From Trema orientale (Eukaryota > Streptophyta > Magnoliopsida > Rosales > Cannabaceae): 64,000 nucleotides of DNA. Below the pieces are notes generated by a model. That model ran no database searches and was not told the origin of the DNA. It saw only the letters and a list, made by a program, of their open reading frames with translations. The stretch lies in assembly GCA_002914845.1 (NCBI GenBank), contig JXTC01000004.1:1201203-1265202 (forward strand), read 5' to 3'. This document shows positions 11,400 to 25,200 of the stretch, piece by piece; position 1 is the stretch's first letter; every line of letters starts with the position of its first letter. The translations under genes and the position numbers were made by a program.

Positions 11400-13163
11400 T
11401 CACATATACAGATTCATCCACTCCATGCCATAAATGTAATTGTTCTGTGGCACGTAGAAAACGTCGTCGTATTCTTCCACCACCCTATACTCTCCTAGAA
11501 ACGGTGGGTCCATGGCTGCTTCCATCGAGAGTGACGAGCTAGGACTGTTACTAGACGCGCTGTCCACGCGCTCTGCTAGTCGTTGGATCTCCTTCTCTGC
11601 ATCTGAGAGTTGCTCTTTGAGCTTTAGTAGCTGATCAAAACAATGTCCAACAAAAAAAAGGAAGTTAGCTCAATCACTATATCTAGAGGGAAGTGTCAAA
11701 GTGTCAACTTTCATGGAAAGACTAATCAAAACTCTTTATTGTATAGTGGGGTTCATCTCCCCACGTGGACGCCTCACGTGCTGCTCCCTGAGGTGGGCCT
11801 TGGGAAAAGCCCAACACCAACCACCTTAAACAACATTGTACGGAACCCGTGAGGACCGGAATGCATAGTACCTTTTGCTGTCTTATGAGGTGGCAGTAAC
11901 CTGTTCCTTGTCAAAAATTAACCCCACTTTTCTTTGTTTGTTTTTGTTTATATAGACTAGAAAGCCCAACAAGATAGCATTGCTTTCTTCGAGCCCAGAG
12001 CTCATGCAAGTTCATATGTGGTGGGTCACATTTGTCCTTTTAATTTTTCTTTTTCTTTTTAAAGGATAAAGAGGCATTAACTTAAAAAATGGGGTACAAT
12101 ATTTTCTTTTCGACCACCATACGATGAAGCACATACATATTTTAAGAAATAAAACAGTGACTTTTGGAAACAAGAAAAGTTAAAAAAAAAAAAAAAAAAA
12201 CTACGTCGATCAAGGAAAACATGCTTGACCCAAATTTGATGTTTATCTTCTAAAGAGAATTACGTAATTTTAGCCTTAGCTTTCTTTTTGTTTGGTTAGT
12301 AAGAAACCGTAGGATTATTTATTTTCATTAAATATACTCAAAGCCACATGCTTCCGTCCTTTTCTCATTTTTTCTACGACTCTCTATTATGAAATTAAAT
12401 GAATGATAAAATAAAGTGGTCTTTCATTTATTTTTGCTAAATTTTTCTTGGAAAGTAAACAATATACTCACTAAAGTCAAGACATGTAGTATACACGTAA
12501 ATTTTATAAAAGAAAATAGTTACAAAATTTTAAAAAGAGATATTATAGAGAGAAAGAGAGTGAACCTCGGATTCAAGACGGCATTTCTCAACGACAACGG
12601 AGTCATGTTGTTTCTTCAAGGTTGAGTACTCTTCCTCCAACTTCTTGTTCTTCCAACGGGCCCTTCGGTTTTGAAACCAAACGGCCACTTGTCGAGGATC
12701 AAGGCCTAGTTCTGAAGCCAAGCGGTCCTTCCTTTCTGACTCCAATTTGTGTTCACTCCCAAAGTTTATCTCAAGCAGGTTCACTTGTTCCGCGCTTAGT
12801 TTCCTCTTCTTGGCCAAAGCACTCGCTTCACTACCACTTTTGTTCTTCTTACGGCGTCGTTTTGGCTTTGGCTCACCTATTTTTTAATTATTACACAATC
12901 ATATACACGAATAAATATTGTTAATACATACTTAAGCTTGTTGAAAAAACATTAATGAAAAAAAAAAAAAACAACATTTTTTTAAATATATTTTTCGTGT
13001 GTTAATAGGAAAAATATAAAAGAAATTCGGATAAATGAGGATATATTGTACATATATGAATATATAATCCAAAGTACAAACCTTGTTGAGGTACCATTTG
13101 GCTGTAAACACCAGGGTACAACTGGGAGAAGAGGACCATATGATCTTCAACGTGATTGTTCAT
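11400..13163 (-). CDS. HB40: HD-Zip class I transcription factor, HB40/HB53/HB21-like
   Basis: Three exons join in frame with GT-AG introns: 13163-13082, 12876-12566 and 11630-11400, giving 207 residues. An in-frame ATG at 13175 would add four residues; 13163 (MNNHVEDH) was chosen by similarity to the HB40 N-terminus. Seen: a basic stretch [10 protein letters not shown] (31-40), a homeodomain at about 50-106 with the recognition helix [10 protein letters not shown] (94-103), and a leucine zipper starting directly after it with heptad residues at 107, 114, 121, 128, 135, 142 and 149. An acidic, aromatic C-terminus contains Trp202 in [11 protein letters not shown]-Zip I proteins bind CAATNATTG as dimers in the nucleus. 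The HB21/40/53 clade in Arabidopsis promotes abscisic acid accumulation in axillary buds downstream of BRANCHED1 and responds to auxin and cytokinin. The subclade call also rests on gene order with the neighbouring FQR1-like and APP1 genes. A broken duplicate lies at 4780-4852. Confidence 0.92.
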
Positions 13164-13192
13164 GGTGGTCGGCATATTCCTTTGGCTGGCTT

Positions 13193-13216
13193 TCTCTCTC
13201 TCTCTCTCTCTCTCGC
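13193..13216 (-). promoter_or_regulatory. (GA)n tract in the 5' leader of the HD-Zip gene
   Basis: A CT repeat on the plus strand, GA on the coding strand, lies about 30 bp upstream of the HD-Zip start codon, with more CT-rich sequence up to about 13260. GA/CT tracts near starts are common in plant genes and can bind GAGA-type BPC proteins; a regulatory role here is an inference. Confidence 0.5.
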
Positions 13217-13328
13217 TCCGAATTTCTCTCTCTTTTCTTTTTTCTTTCTCTTACTTTCTCTCAAAATGAGTGATATGTTCAGTTGTTGAAGCTAGCAAGG
13301 AATGGCTTTGGAAGAAGCCCCATGGACC

Positions 13329-13338
13329 TTTTTATAAG
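13329..13338 (-). promoter_or_regulatory. Candidate TATA box of the HD-Zip gene
   Basis: The minus strand reads TTATAAAAAG about 165 bp upstream of the start codon, a plausible distance for a plant core promoter with a leader of roughly 130 bp. No transcript evidence is available. Confidence 0.45.
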
Positions 13339-13339
13339 G

Positions 13340-15920
13340 GGAGAAAAATGATATTAGGTGTCCTAGCTCCTTAGTCCTCCCACCTTTTGTTTTTTGAAGA
13401 AAGGGAAGTGGTGTTACCAAAATGACCTTGTGTTTGTAAGTAATGTTGGGAATATGCCATCCTGTCCTCTCTTGCGTATTTAAATCCAAAAATATGCATG
13501 CATTTCTTTTTTCTTACTTATTTTGTTTGTTTATATATTTTTTTAGTCTTAACAATCTAGAAACATGCATGAGGAATATGAACTCTCCTCTCTGGCTATA
13601 TACAAGTACTCAAAAAAGGTATGATTTACCTATGGATTTTGGTATCACACGTAAGTATAAATTCTCCCCTATAGCTCCTATAGTTTATATATATATATAT
13701 ATATATAATGCTATACGGGAATACAAAATAAGCAATAAAATCACTTAATTTGTTTAGAGAAGATAAGTCCTGTTCATATTACACTACATGTAATAGTACT
13801 ATGTCACATTAGAAAAAGTAAAATAATTGAATAATTGAGCAATTTTATGCTAATTGGAGAAGGTTCTGATGAGCCATAATTGAAGCCCGAAAAAGAAAAT
13901 TAGCACAAAAATGGCTGCAACCCACCCTAGCAACAGGAAGTATGGTTGTGTTAGGCTTTCCTGATCAGGTAATTAATAAAAAAAGATAGGGTCATTATGG
14001 TATAAACAATATAACCCCTTTAAATTAAAGCTTAAACAACGCACAAATTTTGTAAAATTGGATTGGGGTTGGGATCCCAAACCTGACCACCTCGATGTGA
14101 ATAAACAATGTGGTACGGTTGGCCTCTGGATTTGGACATGTAAGTCACTTTTGTTGTCCAATTGGGTGGTATTCTCCTCTTTCTGTGTCTACTACTACCA
14201 CTCATCTCTGGCCAAGCCGCCCCAAAAATTTTAACTTAAGCTAATTAGCTTAGCTTAGCTTAGCTTTGGCTTTATACAATATACTTTAATATTAGTATAC
14301 CTCCATGCGTGGCTCGAGATGGGTGAAAATGTAAGGAATTGTAATGAATTAATCCCATCTCTCCAATCCTTGAGTTGTTGCTCGGTGAATATGTAATCAC
14401 GCATTATTAAAACAAAAATAGTAAACTATCACTCTTACCGATACATTAATCCACATTTATAAATATATATTAGAGTCTTATAACAATACGTGGAACTATT
14501 ATTCCGAGATCATATATTTTTTTATCTTTATGATTGATTCTATGCTATCATGTTGTTGTACAATATACACTATTAATTGGTTAAAAATTTAGTATTGCTC
14601 CAAAATGTTAACTAATTTTATTAAAATAACGTGTCTTTGATTTTATCCGAGTATGTATATGAGTGAGTGTGAGGGAGAGAAAGAAAGAGAGATTATAAAA
14701 TTTTGTGTTTGGAGCAATTGAGTGTCATGCCGCTAGAGATGTCGTCAACCATGACGTCTTTGGTTTTGCCACTTAACGGATCTCTCTTTCTTTGTTTTAA
14801 AAAAGAAAACACAATTCTCTTTCTTTGATTGCAAAGTGTTTTACGTGCTTGCCCTTCTTGGACAATGTTTTGCATTTATTTCTAAACTAGAACAAAACAA
14901 CTCCCTACTAAATTTCCATTTAAATACTAAAGCAAGATAATGATTAATTTGGAACTCATAGAGAAATATCTAGTTTTGTTTTAGCAATGCATCTCATTTG
15001 ATTATTAAATAATTGATAATTTGATCCATAATATGTTTTTTCTTCTTTTTCGTATATATATAGAATAGAGATATTAAAATTGTAATTCTAGAAACTGATA
15101 AATTTGGGAAAAAAAATAAAGCCTATAAAACAATGATAATTTGTAAGTTTTATGTACTCTTACATATATAAAAGGTACATATAGAGTTTACTTTTAGGAT
15201 TGAAACTATCCAAAGTCTTATATGTCTTCCAAAATTAACCAGAGAAGAGGAAAAAGAATAAGCAGGAAGAGACAAAAATTTTAAAAAAGAGTTTCGACTT
15301 TCATTCGCATGAGGTTCTCTTTCTAGAGATAAAGAATTGATCCAAAGATGAATTAAACTAAATTATTTTCCTCATTTTCTGCACAATCAGACATCATAGG
15401 TCGCTTTCTCATCAATTATCTTTTTTTTCTCTAGCTTGTTGCATATATTGCTCAATTGGATGATGAATTGGAAAATAGCTAGGTGGCATCATGTATTATG
15501 GCTAGTCCAATTCTCACTCTCCCGGAAAGTATTGAAAAAGAAAGCACGCCCCACTCTGTCATTTCCTTATATTATAAAGAAAAATTTTGAATTTTTTTTC
15601 CATAAAATGGTACCGAGAAAGTAACTTAGAAATCTAGATAAGAAACTAAGAAATCTTCTAGTAATTTAATAAAATGAAATAAAATAAAAGATACATAACG
15701 TTAAGAAATAAACAATTTTCAAAAAAAGATTAAAATAGCAACTGAAAAAAAAAAAAAAGGCCACAGCAAGAGCCAAATAGCTCTATCAAAACAAAACTAT
15801 TATCTTTTTCTTTACTTCCCAACAATGCCTCAGTAAAAAAATAAAAAAATAAAAAAATTCTGTAAAACCCAAAGGAAAAAACCACAAAAAAGAAAGAAAG
15901 TATACTGTGTTACAGTGTGG
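13340..15920. other. Intergenic, no gene seen
   Basis: AT-rich sequence with a (TA)n run at about 13689-13707, a 'gcttagctta' repeat at about 14246-14266 and poly-A tracts near 15745 and 15840. Reading frames are short with no recognisable domain. The part nearest 13340 is the HD-Zip promoter. Confidence 0.6.
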
Positions 15921-15924
15921 GTCA

Positions 15925-18900
15925 CTAAGAAAAACGAAAATTACATAGTCTGGAAAAGTCTTTATTGATCACTGCATAGATGAAAGTAGGAGTAGTATGC
16001 CACCAAGTTGGAGCTTGAATACTCGTAGTTCTAGAAGATAAAATGTCTACAATACAATTCCTTTCTTGAAAGATATGGGAAACATAAAAGTTCATGTTAG
16101 AGAGTAGCTTAATACAACGAATCCATGGTGACTTCCAAAGCCAAGGAATATACATAGAATAAGTCTTTAAAAGAGTGACCAAATAAGCTGAATCACTCTC
16201 GAGCCAAATATTTCTTCACCAAAAATCCCACACATAAGAGATGATATGAATAGCGGCTATTAGCTTTGACTCAAAAACATAAGCTTTACTAATAGGAATG
16301 GCAAAGCCATCTATAAAGAAACTTCAAAATGTCCTAAAAACTCCATTATGATCCGTCAAACCTCGACAATTATGAGCAGTACTATCCGTGTTGACTTTCA
16401 ACTAGCCCTATAGATGAACATGCCGAGACACTTCAATAATTTTTTTGCGATTTTGGAGGTTTTAACTTCATGTGAAGACATTTTAGAATTTCTAACTCTT
16501 CTATAGAGTTTTTCATAGTGCCAGAACTAAAAATATTAGACTCGTTAACCGCTCACCAAATCAAAGTGATGGCTGAATGAATAGATATAGACTCATTATT
16601 AAATAACAACTTATTGCGTAAAGTCCAAATAATCCAAATAGCTGTCACAATAATAGTTCTCCAAAGTTATGAAATTTAACTGCTAAAGTTAGCTTTAAGA
16701 GTATCCAGCCAAAGGTCAGTAACAGAGCTATCAAAACGAATCTATCGCCTAAAAGCTGATGAGATAGTACCCCAAAGAGCACAGGCAAAATTACAAGAGA
16801 TGAAAAGCTTATCAGCATTTTCGCTATAAGAGAATCAAATGCGACAACAAGAAGGCATTTTGAAGCCTCTCTTAATAAGATTTTGTTCCATCGATAGTTT
16901 ATTCTGAAGTACTCTCTAAAAAACCATGGAGCGTGAGGAGGGAATGTAACCAGCTAAGAACTTATTCCTCAATCTTTCCTACACAATAGAACCAACCAAT
17001 GACTTATAAGAGTCTACACAAGTAACCTCATCTGAAGTAGAATGATACCAAATAAGAGTATCCGGGGAGTCGCAGATAATAGTCTTCCTGATCTCATCAG
17101 TAATTAAAGGAAAATTAGAAATAAAGGATACGGGTAAAGACCATTCTGAATTTGAAAGAAGCTCACTAATTGTAGTGTCAACGCTAGGCTCCATAGTATC
17201 ATTACAAGTAATCATCTCATTGAAAGGAGAACCTAGCCAATTATCTGACCAAAAATGAACATTAGAATCTTTCCCAATTACTCAAATTGACTCCTCAAGA
17301 AGAGGTTGAACGTGAGATCTTAAACCCACCGAACATAGGATGTCTAAAATCTTTGCTAAGCAAATTCATTGGAGAAGAACCGCATTCTTAGGAATTTGAA
17401 AAAGAAAGACTCATCCGTCATTAAGCTCTAAAATAGTTTTTTTTTTTTTTTTGAAAAAATGAAAAGCCATATTAAGAATTCCGGATCTCGAAGGCTTAAG
17501 CTACCATCCTTCGTATGTTTGCAACACATTTTCTAAGAGGCAATTATTGGTTTAGCCATCTTGGTCGAACCAAACTATAAAAAAATTCTTATTGAAGAAA
17601 TCAGCTCCTTTAGAAGAGAAGCCGACTACCGATAGACTTGAAAAGAGTAAGATAGTTGATTCATGATAAGTGGATTGATATGATTGACTATACCAGCCAT
17701 GGAGAGGTATAAACCTTTCCAATAATCAAAATTGTTATAGATCTTATGAAGCAGCAGTTAAAAATTAGAAGATTTAGGAGACCCGATAAATAGTAAAACA
17801 CCAAGATAAGTAAAAGACGAACCACCTCTTCTCATACCCGTATAATTCAAAAATTCAGAGACAAAGGAGGGAACAACATCAGTGCCAAAGTAAATAAAGA
17901 ATTTGTTAAAGTTAACATATTGGCAAAACAACATTATATAATCTTGAAGAACCTTCATAATTACTCTAATATTGGTCTTTGAAGCTCTAACAAATAGAGT
18001 ACATCGTCTGCAAAGTGAAAGTAAACATGAGCTTTTTCCTTTCTAGTAGAAGCCATAGGAATCAGGTCACCCTTTTGGAGTAATAAATTGAGATAACAGC
18101 TGAGATAATCTTCAATGAGAATAAACAAAAAGAGAGAAAGAATATCTCCTTGACACACACCTCTTGAGTAAGGAAAATAACTATAGGGGGAACGTTAATC
18201 AAAATAGAGAGCCGAGCTGAATAGAAAATATTATCCATCTATTTCATAAAACTACTATCAAAGTCAAAAGCAGAGAACACGGCTTTAATGAAATCCCAAT
18301 ACAAGATGTCAAAAGTTTTTCTAATGTCTAACTTCATAGCAAAATTACCGTCAAAACTGTTCTTATCAAGAAAATTATAATATTCTGACGCTCCAACAAT
18401 ACAATCTCTAATGCGTCTTCCAGACACAAAACAGAATTAGTTTGAAGAAATGATCCGAGAATAGATACGATCCAAAAGATCAGCGGTAATTTTAGAAATC
18501 AATTTATAGAGAAAATTTCCCAAAACAATATAGGTCGGTACTGATCAATAATAAAAGCATGGTCCACTTTAGGAATTAACACCAAAAAGTTAAAATTCAG
18601 GCCAGAGGTTAAAGTATCTAATTGGAAGAATTGCTGGACCGTAGAAGCAACATCACTACTAATAATATTTTAACAGTGACGAAAAAACTTCCCAAAAAAG
18701 ATATCGGGGCCCGGTATGCTCGAGGAATCCATATCAAAAATTGTTAGGCGAATCTCTTCATCATTAGGGACTTAACAAAGCTTGGCATTCTCAGAAAAAG
18801 ACACCAATTTAAGAATAGTCTCTTGCATAACTGAATAATCAATAGTATGAGTCTGTGGTGTATCGAACAAATCAGTATAGAAAGATTGAATATAATTAGA

Positions 18901-19230
18901 GATCAAGTTAATATCTTTCACAATATCTTCTCCAATCTTCATGTGACTCAATACTTTTTTAGCTTTTCGACGTTTCTCAATTTTATGGAAAAAGGAAGAA
19001 TTTCTATTCCAATTCTTTAACCATTTTACTCTACTTTATTTGTTTATAGTAAACAAAGGCAAATTTCTTAGTGAGATAGAAATGAATCCAAAGAAGATAG
19101 AGCTTCAGTCTCTTGAAAAAGAAGAGAATTGGAAAAACTTTCATTAGAAAGATGATCTACATAGAGGATAAAATTAACATAAGTTGAAATAATCATTTAT
19201 CTACTTAGAGGATAAAATCAAGAAGAATTT
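15925..19230 (-). pseudogene. Decayed L1-type LINE retrotransposon (reverse transcriptase, zf-RVT region, RNase H)
   Basis: On the minus strand, fragments follow the order of a plant L1 ORF2. GPDIFFGKFFRH and a FLVLIPKVD-like stretch occur near 18.55-18.71 kb. GRRIRDCIVGASE (about 18385-18425) and KLDIRKTFDILYWDF (about 18285-18335) follow. The catalytic FADD motif is at about 18002-18013, and YLGVLLFIGSPKSSNF (17758-17805) corresponds to the usual YLGVPLF-GSPK. A zf-RVT-like region lies at about 16.4-17.4 kb, and an RNase H tail with SHIFQERNCIVD is near 16.06 kb. Frames change and stop repeatedly, so no protein can be made. The endonuclease domain was not found upstream, so the copy looks 5' truncated. 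No poly-A tail or target duplication could be assigned with confidence. Confidence 0.85.
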
Positions 19231-19259
19231 TCTCGGTGATTTTCTATGCATCCAAACAC

Positions 19260-21730
19260 TCCTGTAGTCAACAAATATCCTGATCACAATGATCCTGAAC
19301 ACAACGTAAGGTCCAGGGTTAGCCACACATATAGACTATAGTCATCAGAAAGGTGGGGACTCAGGGACCAAGTTTGTTATCGTACTTCTCATACTCAAAA
19401 GTCTAGCTAGCTCGTACGAATTAATTTAACCTGCCCACCATTTTGAACGGAAAAAAAAAAAAAGCCAGTAAGGTGCAATATATTATAATTGCGTTGCAAG
19501 ATAAAAAGAAAAATAAAAAACAGTGGCTAGATATTTCGAGAAAGCATCATTCTTCTATTATTGTACTGTGGCTTAGAATTTAATTATGTTGCTACTCCTT
19601 TTTTTTTCTCGTTTTATCCCTCTGCTTTACGTATAGAACGCATATACCAAAGGCATATTTCTTTTGAAGACATACAAAAGGTATTAATCTAGCCACCAAA
19701 AAAAAAAATTTATTGTCCATAACTAGTAACGAATTCCATTGGATTAGTATGATAATTATTTAACTAATTATGGCACACATTTTGATCGATAAATAGTACT
19801 GTGTGACCGACCATTTTGGAAAAAAAAAATAAAAAAATCAAAGGCAGCATTTGTACTACAATTAACTATAGTGCCTCATTGCACAAATCATGCATTTCAA
19901 AAAATGTGAAAGAAACCAAGAACAAAAAGAAGATCCATTAGAATGCAATTCATCCCAAATTTGTAAAGATCCTCAAGTGATCATCATGAAATAGGATATA
20001 ACTAAGTACTATTAGATAAGATATTGGACCAATTTATTTTAAAGAAGGCCCGCATGCAGTGCTCTATATTGTCTAGATACACGGAAGATCAATAAAGAAG
20101 ATTAATATCACTGTACAATAGTTGGTGCATTAAGTTTCACCAGCTTTTTGGAGATGGTCACACACAAACTTAGACAAAAATAGAATTTGTATCCCAATCA
20201 GAAGAAAAGCCTGGTAATACGAATGAGGTAACTTCGTGGAAAAATGGCAAAGCAATGAGAAAATTAGGCACCACTTTTTAAAATTTTTACAGAGAAGAAA
20301 ATGACCATAAAATATATTTGGCTTAGGAGACTCGATCGAGCCAAGTCAATAAGCTTGGGCAAAGCTAACAAATGTACATTTTTAATATATGGTCTTGTTG
20401 AATTTTGAGAGAGAGAGAGAGAGAGTGAGTGAGAGACAAGAGTGATAAAGACAGCTTCCATGCCAAGGAAAGGCACATGGGTGCAACGAATGAGTTTTAC
20501 GCGTGTCAACACCCCACGAAAGGCCAAGGGGACCACAGATTAGCTCTATCCATCCACGTGTACGCCTTTCATTGAGTGTGACAGTTTATTGACCTGCCCA
20601 CCAATCAGAACTCATGTCTAAAAGTCTTCACCTTTAGAATTAGACCCAGTAGTAACGGTAGCCGCAATATGTAAGCACGTAACTCATCAGTTGGTCATAT
20701 TTGGTGTAGCCCCACGGTTTTGGGTTACCTATTGGTCTCGTCACTTACACTAATTTTGGTAACAAATTAAGCTCCCAAAAATATGAACTGGATAAGGTAG
20801 TACTGAACAGTGAAATAAAATTGAGCCCAAAGAAAAACTTATTATGTGCAGTGAAATAAAATATCGGTAAAGTAGTACAGAGAGAAACTTTGGCATTTTG
20901 CTTCCTTATTATGTACATGCAGATATGGTTACCTAAAAGAAGAGGCTGCCACTTAAGTCTTTCTTCAGTTGAAAGTCTTTGCTTGTAGTTTTTAGGTAAT
21001 TCAATGTATCTAATCAGCAAAATTAGCCATACTTATTGTGTGTCTGGGAAATTTTCTGGGTTTGGTTGAAGTTATCCAATTGGAATTTGGGGAGTAACTT
21101 CTCTTTCAAATTAATAACTATATATTTCAGGAATACTCTATTTTCAAGCTAAACCTCAATGATTTTAATACCCACCTTGTTCATAGTTGTTTAAGTACAT
21201 ATTAAGTCCAATATTCGAAAAATAAATAGTCCAATATATATTATTTAGGATACCTGCCTCATATAGTGTGACAAGTATATGAGCATATAATACTAAGTTT
21301 TTAGCCAGACCAAAAATATGTCCAATATATGTCCTAGAATAGCTCATATTGTGACAAGTGTAAGCATTTCCAATAGCGGCTTTTAGACCCTATAGAGCGA
21401 AAAGATGAACAGAGATGTGACCATAAGGAAAGTTGCTGTCTAGGATGAGGTTTGTCAGAGAGATGTGAGTGAGCGAAATAGTAGAAGATGGGGTTGTCAG
21501 ATTTTGTGTGATAGAGAACATTTTTTTTAGGTCATGGTTGAGTGAATTATTTATGTTGGTGGTAATAGTGATTGCCATGCCATTGGTCATGAGTCGAAAA
21601 TTTTTTCTTGTGAACCAACAGAGAGACGTGACGTCTGTGGACTTTGTTTCACTTCCTACATTAAAAGAGTGGATATTTCTTTCTCTAAGTTGATCTCTTG
21701 CTTCTATTTTCTAATTCAAGTTGGATATAT
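19260..21730. other. Intergenic, no gene seen
   Basis: AT-rich sequence with poly-A runs at about 19450 and 19820 and a short (GA)n at about 20407-20424. Reading frames below 95 codons show no known domain. Confidence 0.6.
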
Positions 21731-21737
21731 ACATATA

Positions 21738-21939
21738 GGTTCCAATTAAATAAGTATTTTTTATTTACTTATTTATTTTTTCAGCCTTGTATATATCATA
21801 ATCTAATGTCTATCATAATTTGAGTATTATTTAATATTTTTTTTTTAATTTTTACTCTAAAAAATATGTGTAATGAGTTTTAATTAGACAAAATAATACT
21901 TATAGATAGGTAAAAGAAATATCTACTAAATTGGTGTCC
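21738..21939. mobile_element. Miniature inverted-repeat element flanked by TA-rich sequence (copy 1)
   Basis: The left end ggttccaattaaataagta and the reverse complement of the right end (ggacaccaatttagtagat) are inverted repeats followed by T-rich and A-rich arms. TA-rich sequence lies outside (atatatacatata / taaatatatatatatac). The same family occurs at 21969-22202 and 34069-34317. The arms carry the words 'tacctatctatagg' / 'atagataggta'. Confidence 0.55.
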
Positions 21940-21968
21940 ATAAATATATATATATACATATATATATA

Positions 21969-22202
21969 GATTCCTAATTTAGTAAATATTTTTTTTACCT
22001 ATCTATAGGTATTTTTTTAGCCATTAGATTATTAATTTAACGGCTACCATAATTTAAGTAGTTGAAAAAAATAATAATAAAAATAAATACCTATTATTTA
22101 GTATTTTTTTCTCTATTTTTTTACCATAAAAAAGCGTGCATAACCAATTTTAATTAGCCAAAACAATTTAAATTTAAAAAAATACCTACTAGATTGATGC
22201 TC
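21969..22202. mobile_element. Miniature inverted-repeat element flanked by (TA)n (copy 2)
   Basis: The left end gattcctaatttagtaaata and the reverse complement of the right end (gagcatcaatctagtaggta) form imperfect inverted repeats. Both sides border (TA)n tracts (21943-21968 and 22203-22217). It lies next to copy 1, separated only by a TA tract. The inner arm has 'gccattagattattaatttaacgg', a word pattern also seen as 'cgttggatc' in the 34-kb copy. Insertion into or generation of TA microsatellites recalls the Micron-type elements described in rice; this is an inference. Confidence 0.6.
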
Positions 22203-22219
22203 ATATATATATATATATT

Positions 22220-25200
22220 AGTCTAAACTCTAAGCTTTAGATAAAATAAGGTAAAAGATAAGCCTTTTCCGAGTTAATGTTACTATAGTTAACTTGGTTA
22301 AAAAGTTAATATTCCTGTCTTTAAGTACTTCTAATTAAATTCTTATTAATTCAAGTATTAGTCGACTAAATTATCCTAAGCTTAGATAAGAATTAGGTAA
22401 AAGATAACCCTTTTCCGAATTAATGTTACTATAGTTAACTGGAATAATAAAGTAAAGAAAGAGTGGTAAGAAAGGATAAGGATGGAGTGGTACTCTAGCT
22501 CAAGTTAGAAGCAAGCATGAGAGAGAGAGAGAGAGAGATTCTCATACGCTGGCAGCTTAAGTAAATTGTGTCCTAATCTTTGTGATTAATTAATTAATTA
22601 GTTAATTAATTAATAATGAAGGAAACAGCTTAGGTAGGCTGAAAAGATGCGCATGGTATACAAGTGATTCCTTTGTTTGCTTTTGAATTGTTTATTGCCT
22701 TAATAAGCTTTATTATAATGGGTGTCATATTTATCCCGACACTTGCAAGCCTTGTTTCCCATCTTCCAACTTTGAGCCAGAAGATTAACACTTAACAGCT
22801 ATTGGGTGACTAAGATTTCAGAGTTATTAATTAGACTAATCACATTTTGTACAATCCCTTTAATTAAGGGAGAATTCTTTCTTAAAAAGCATTAATAAAA
22901 CATCCCCACCTTACTTTTATATCAGCAATCAGCAGACTCTTAAAAACACTTTCATTCTCTTTTTTTCTCAGGGAATATGCAGTACTAATGGTCCCGGGCC
23001 AAAGTTTTGATGGCATTAGATCTCAGATCTCATCACATGTAATCATGTCAATATGTTTTAATTAACTTTCTTGAGTAATACTACTACCCCAAATTCTCCA
23101 ACATATACCATTTATTTATAACATGCATTTTATGATTACCTTTGCATATATGTTTAAGTATCTGAAGCAGAAGGACAAGATTCCCTATTCTTTGATTAAT
23201 TAACAATATTTTAAGGTTTCCTCATCATGGTGTATGTAGTAGTACTATACTGTATCATAGTTCTAAACACATAGCATATGCGGATACGAAAACACAATGT
23301 ATAATTAGGTTATTAGTTAGTTACACACGATTTATGATAACTACTAAAGTATTAGACTAAATTACTATATTTTAAAAGAGAAAGTAATAGACTAGACTTT
23401 ATATGTGATTTAGAGAGCATGCATTTGTACAAAATTAATTAAGAGGAACCCACCAGATGTGTCACCAATCAATTTCACATGAAAGATGCACTCTAGGACC
23501 CTCTACTCCACCATATGATCAACTTTCAGGGAGCCATTAACATTTGCTAGGCTACCCAGGCCCCCCAACCTTATGTTTATGCCTCAAATATTCCTTATAT
23601 ATTATTCAAACTCATAATAATTTATAAGGTCTATATGTATAGGTCCTATTTATATACTCACCCTTCCTTTCCCTATCAAACAATAAAGTTTCATAATATA
23701 CTTAGGGATGTGTGTGTGATCAATGTCATATACATATTATACATATGTATATCTAAATACATACTTTCCCAATAATACTATATAATAGTTTTTCTAATTC
23801 TTATACTTAGGTCTGCCTTGACTTTTTCTCCTTGAAGACTAGTAGTTTGTTTGTGTTGTATATGCCACAAACAGTGTCCTTCCATGTTTCCCTCCCACCA
23901 TGCTAAACTCTTCACGCTTTCAGCTCTAAATGCGTGCTAATTTTCATTGCTGCCATCAATAAAAGCTTAATTAGCTCGGCTAATTGGTTATGACTTGTAA
24001 GAAGTACGTTAATAGGATTACCCTTCTTTTTTTGGGATGATATAAATAATAACTTAGATTTCACCAACCCCTTGAATTACGCCTTAAATTAAGCCATTGT
24101 CTTGGTGGATCATGACTTCAACTAGTCTAGTATATGGATATATATATATATATATATATAAAATAATAATAATAATATATATGTATAAATTTATACTAAG
24201 CTCTAAGTTCAAGGTTTAGGGCACTTTTTTTTTAATAAAATGATACCGAGAGGATGTCTACTTTATATATTTATTTTGCTCTTTCTTGATTCTTCTTAAT
24301 ATTAGATAATCATACGGGGACAGAGTGTGTGTTCTGCGTGGCACTAAAAAGAAAATTGAACAAAAAAGTTATTTAACCTAACCCACATCTTACCCGTCGA
24401 TGAAAAAGATGGGAGTCAAATACTTAAATAAAAAATTCAAAAAATAAATAAATCAACAAATAAAAGATAGGGAGCTTTTTTTAATCTTTCCTATTGGAGG
24501 GCAAACACCTCTAGGGCATAGCTTGTCACTTTCAATAAAGTTAAAGTCCAGATCAAATTCACATATGCACAAACAAATATATAAAAAAGCAAGGATTATT
24601 CCCGATATATAATATATAGAGTTATTATAGTAAAAGCAAGAAATCTCCAACAGCTAAGTTAGTATCTTTGAGGGATTATATTTTAATGAAACAAATAATC
24701 AAAGATTCTACAGTATAGTACTTGATTGAGGCTTAATTAATTCATGACTTAATTTAAGATTAAACATATGAGAGAGCCTTGTACAAAATGTGGATGGTTG
24801 ACAAGATGGAGATGTGGCATTCCATCGTCCCTCTATCCTAATTTTCAGTACTTTTAGTTATTATTATTTGATCTTTCACACTCTTTTAGGGATTCCAAGA
24901 ACTGGGGTGTCTTTCCTTGAGTGGACTACCAAGTTCTGGCTTTAGCACATGGTAACCCACTAGCTAGAACTGTTTTTAAGAAACGATTTTTATTTTTTAT
25001 TTTTCATTTTTTATTTTTTGAAAAAGGAACTCTTTTGCTTTGATAATAATTAGTAAAAGGATTAAAAAGACTAATTCGTGTAACACGTGTAAGGCTAGTG
25101 AAGCAGCCTTAATATTGTGTGGTGTAGTAGATACAGATTCTTGGAGCATTTAAAGTGTGGTTTCTGAATTGATCTTTCAGGTGTTCTAGATCCGAAGACA

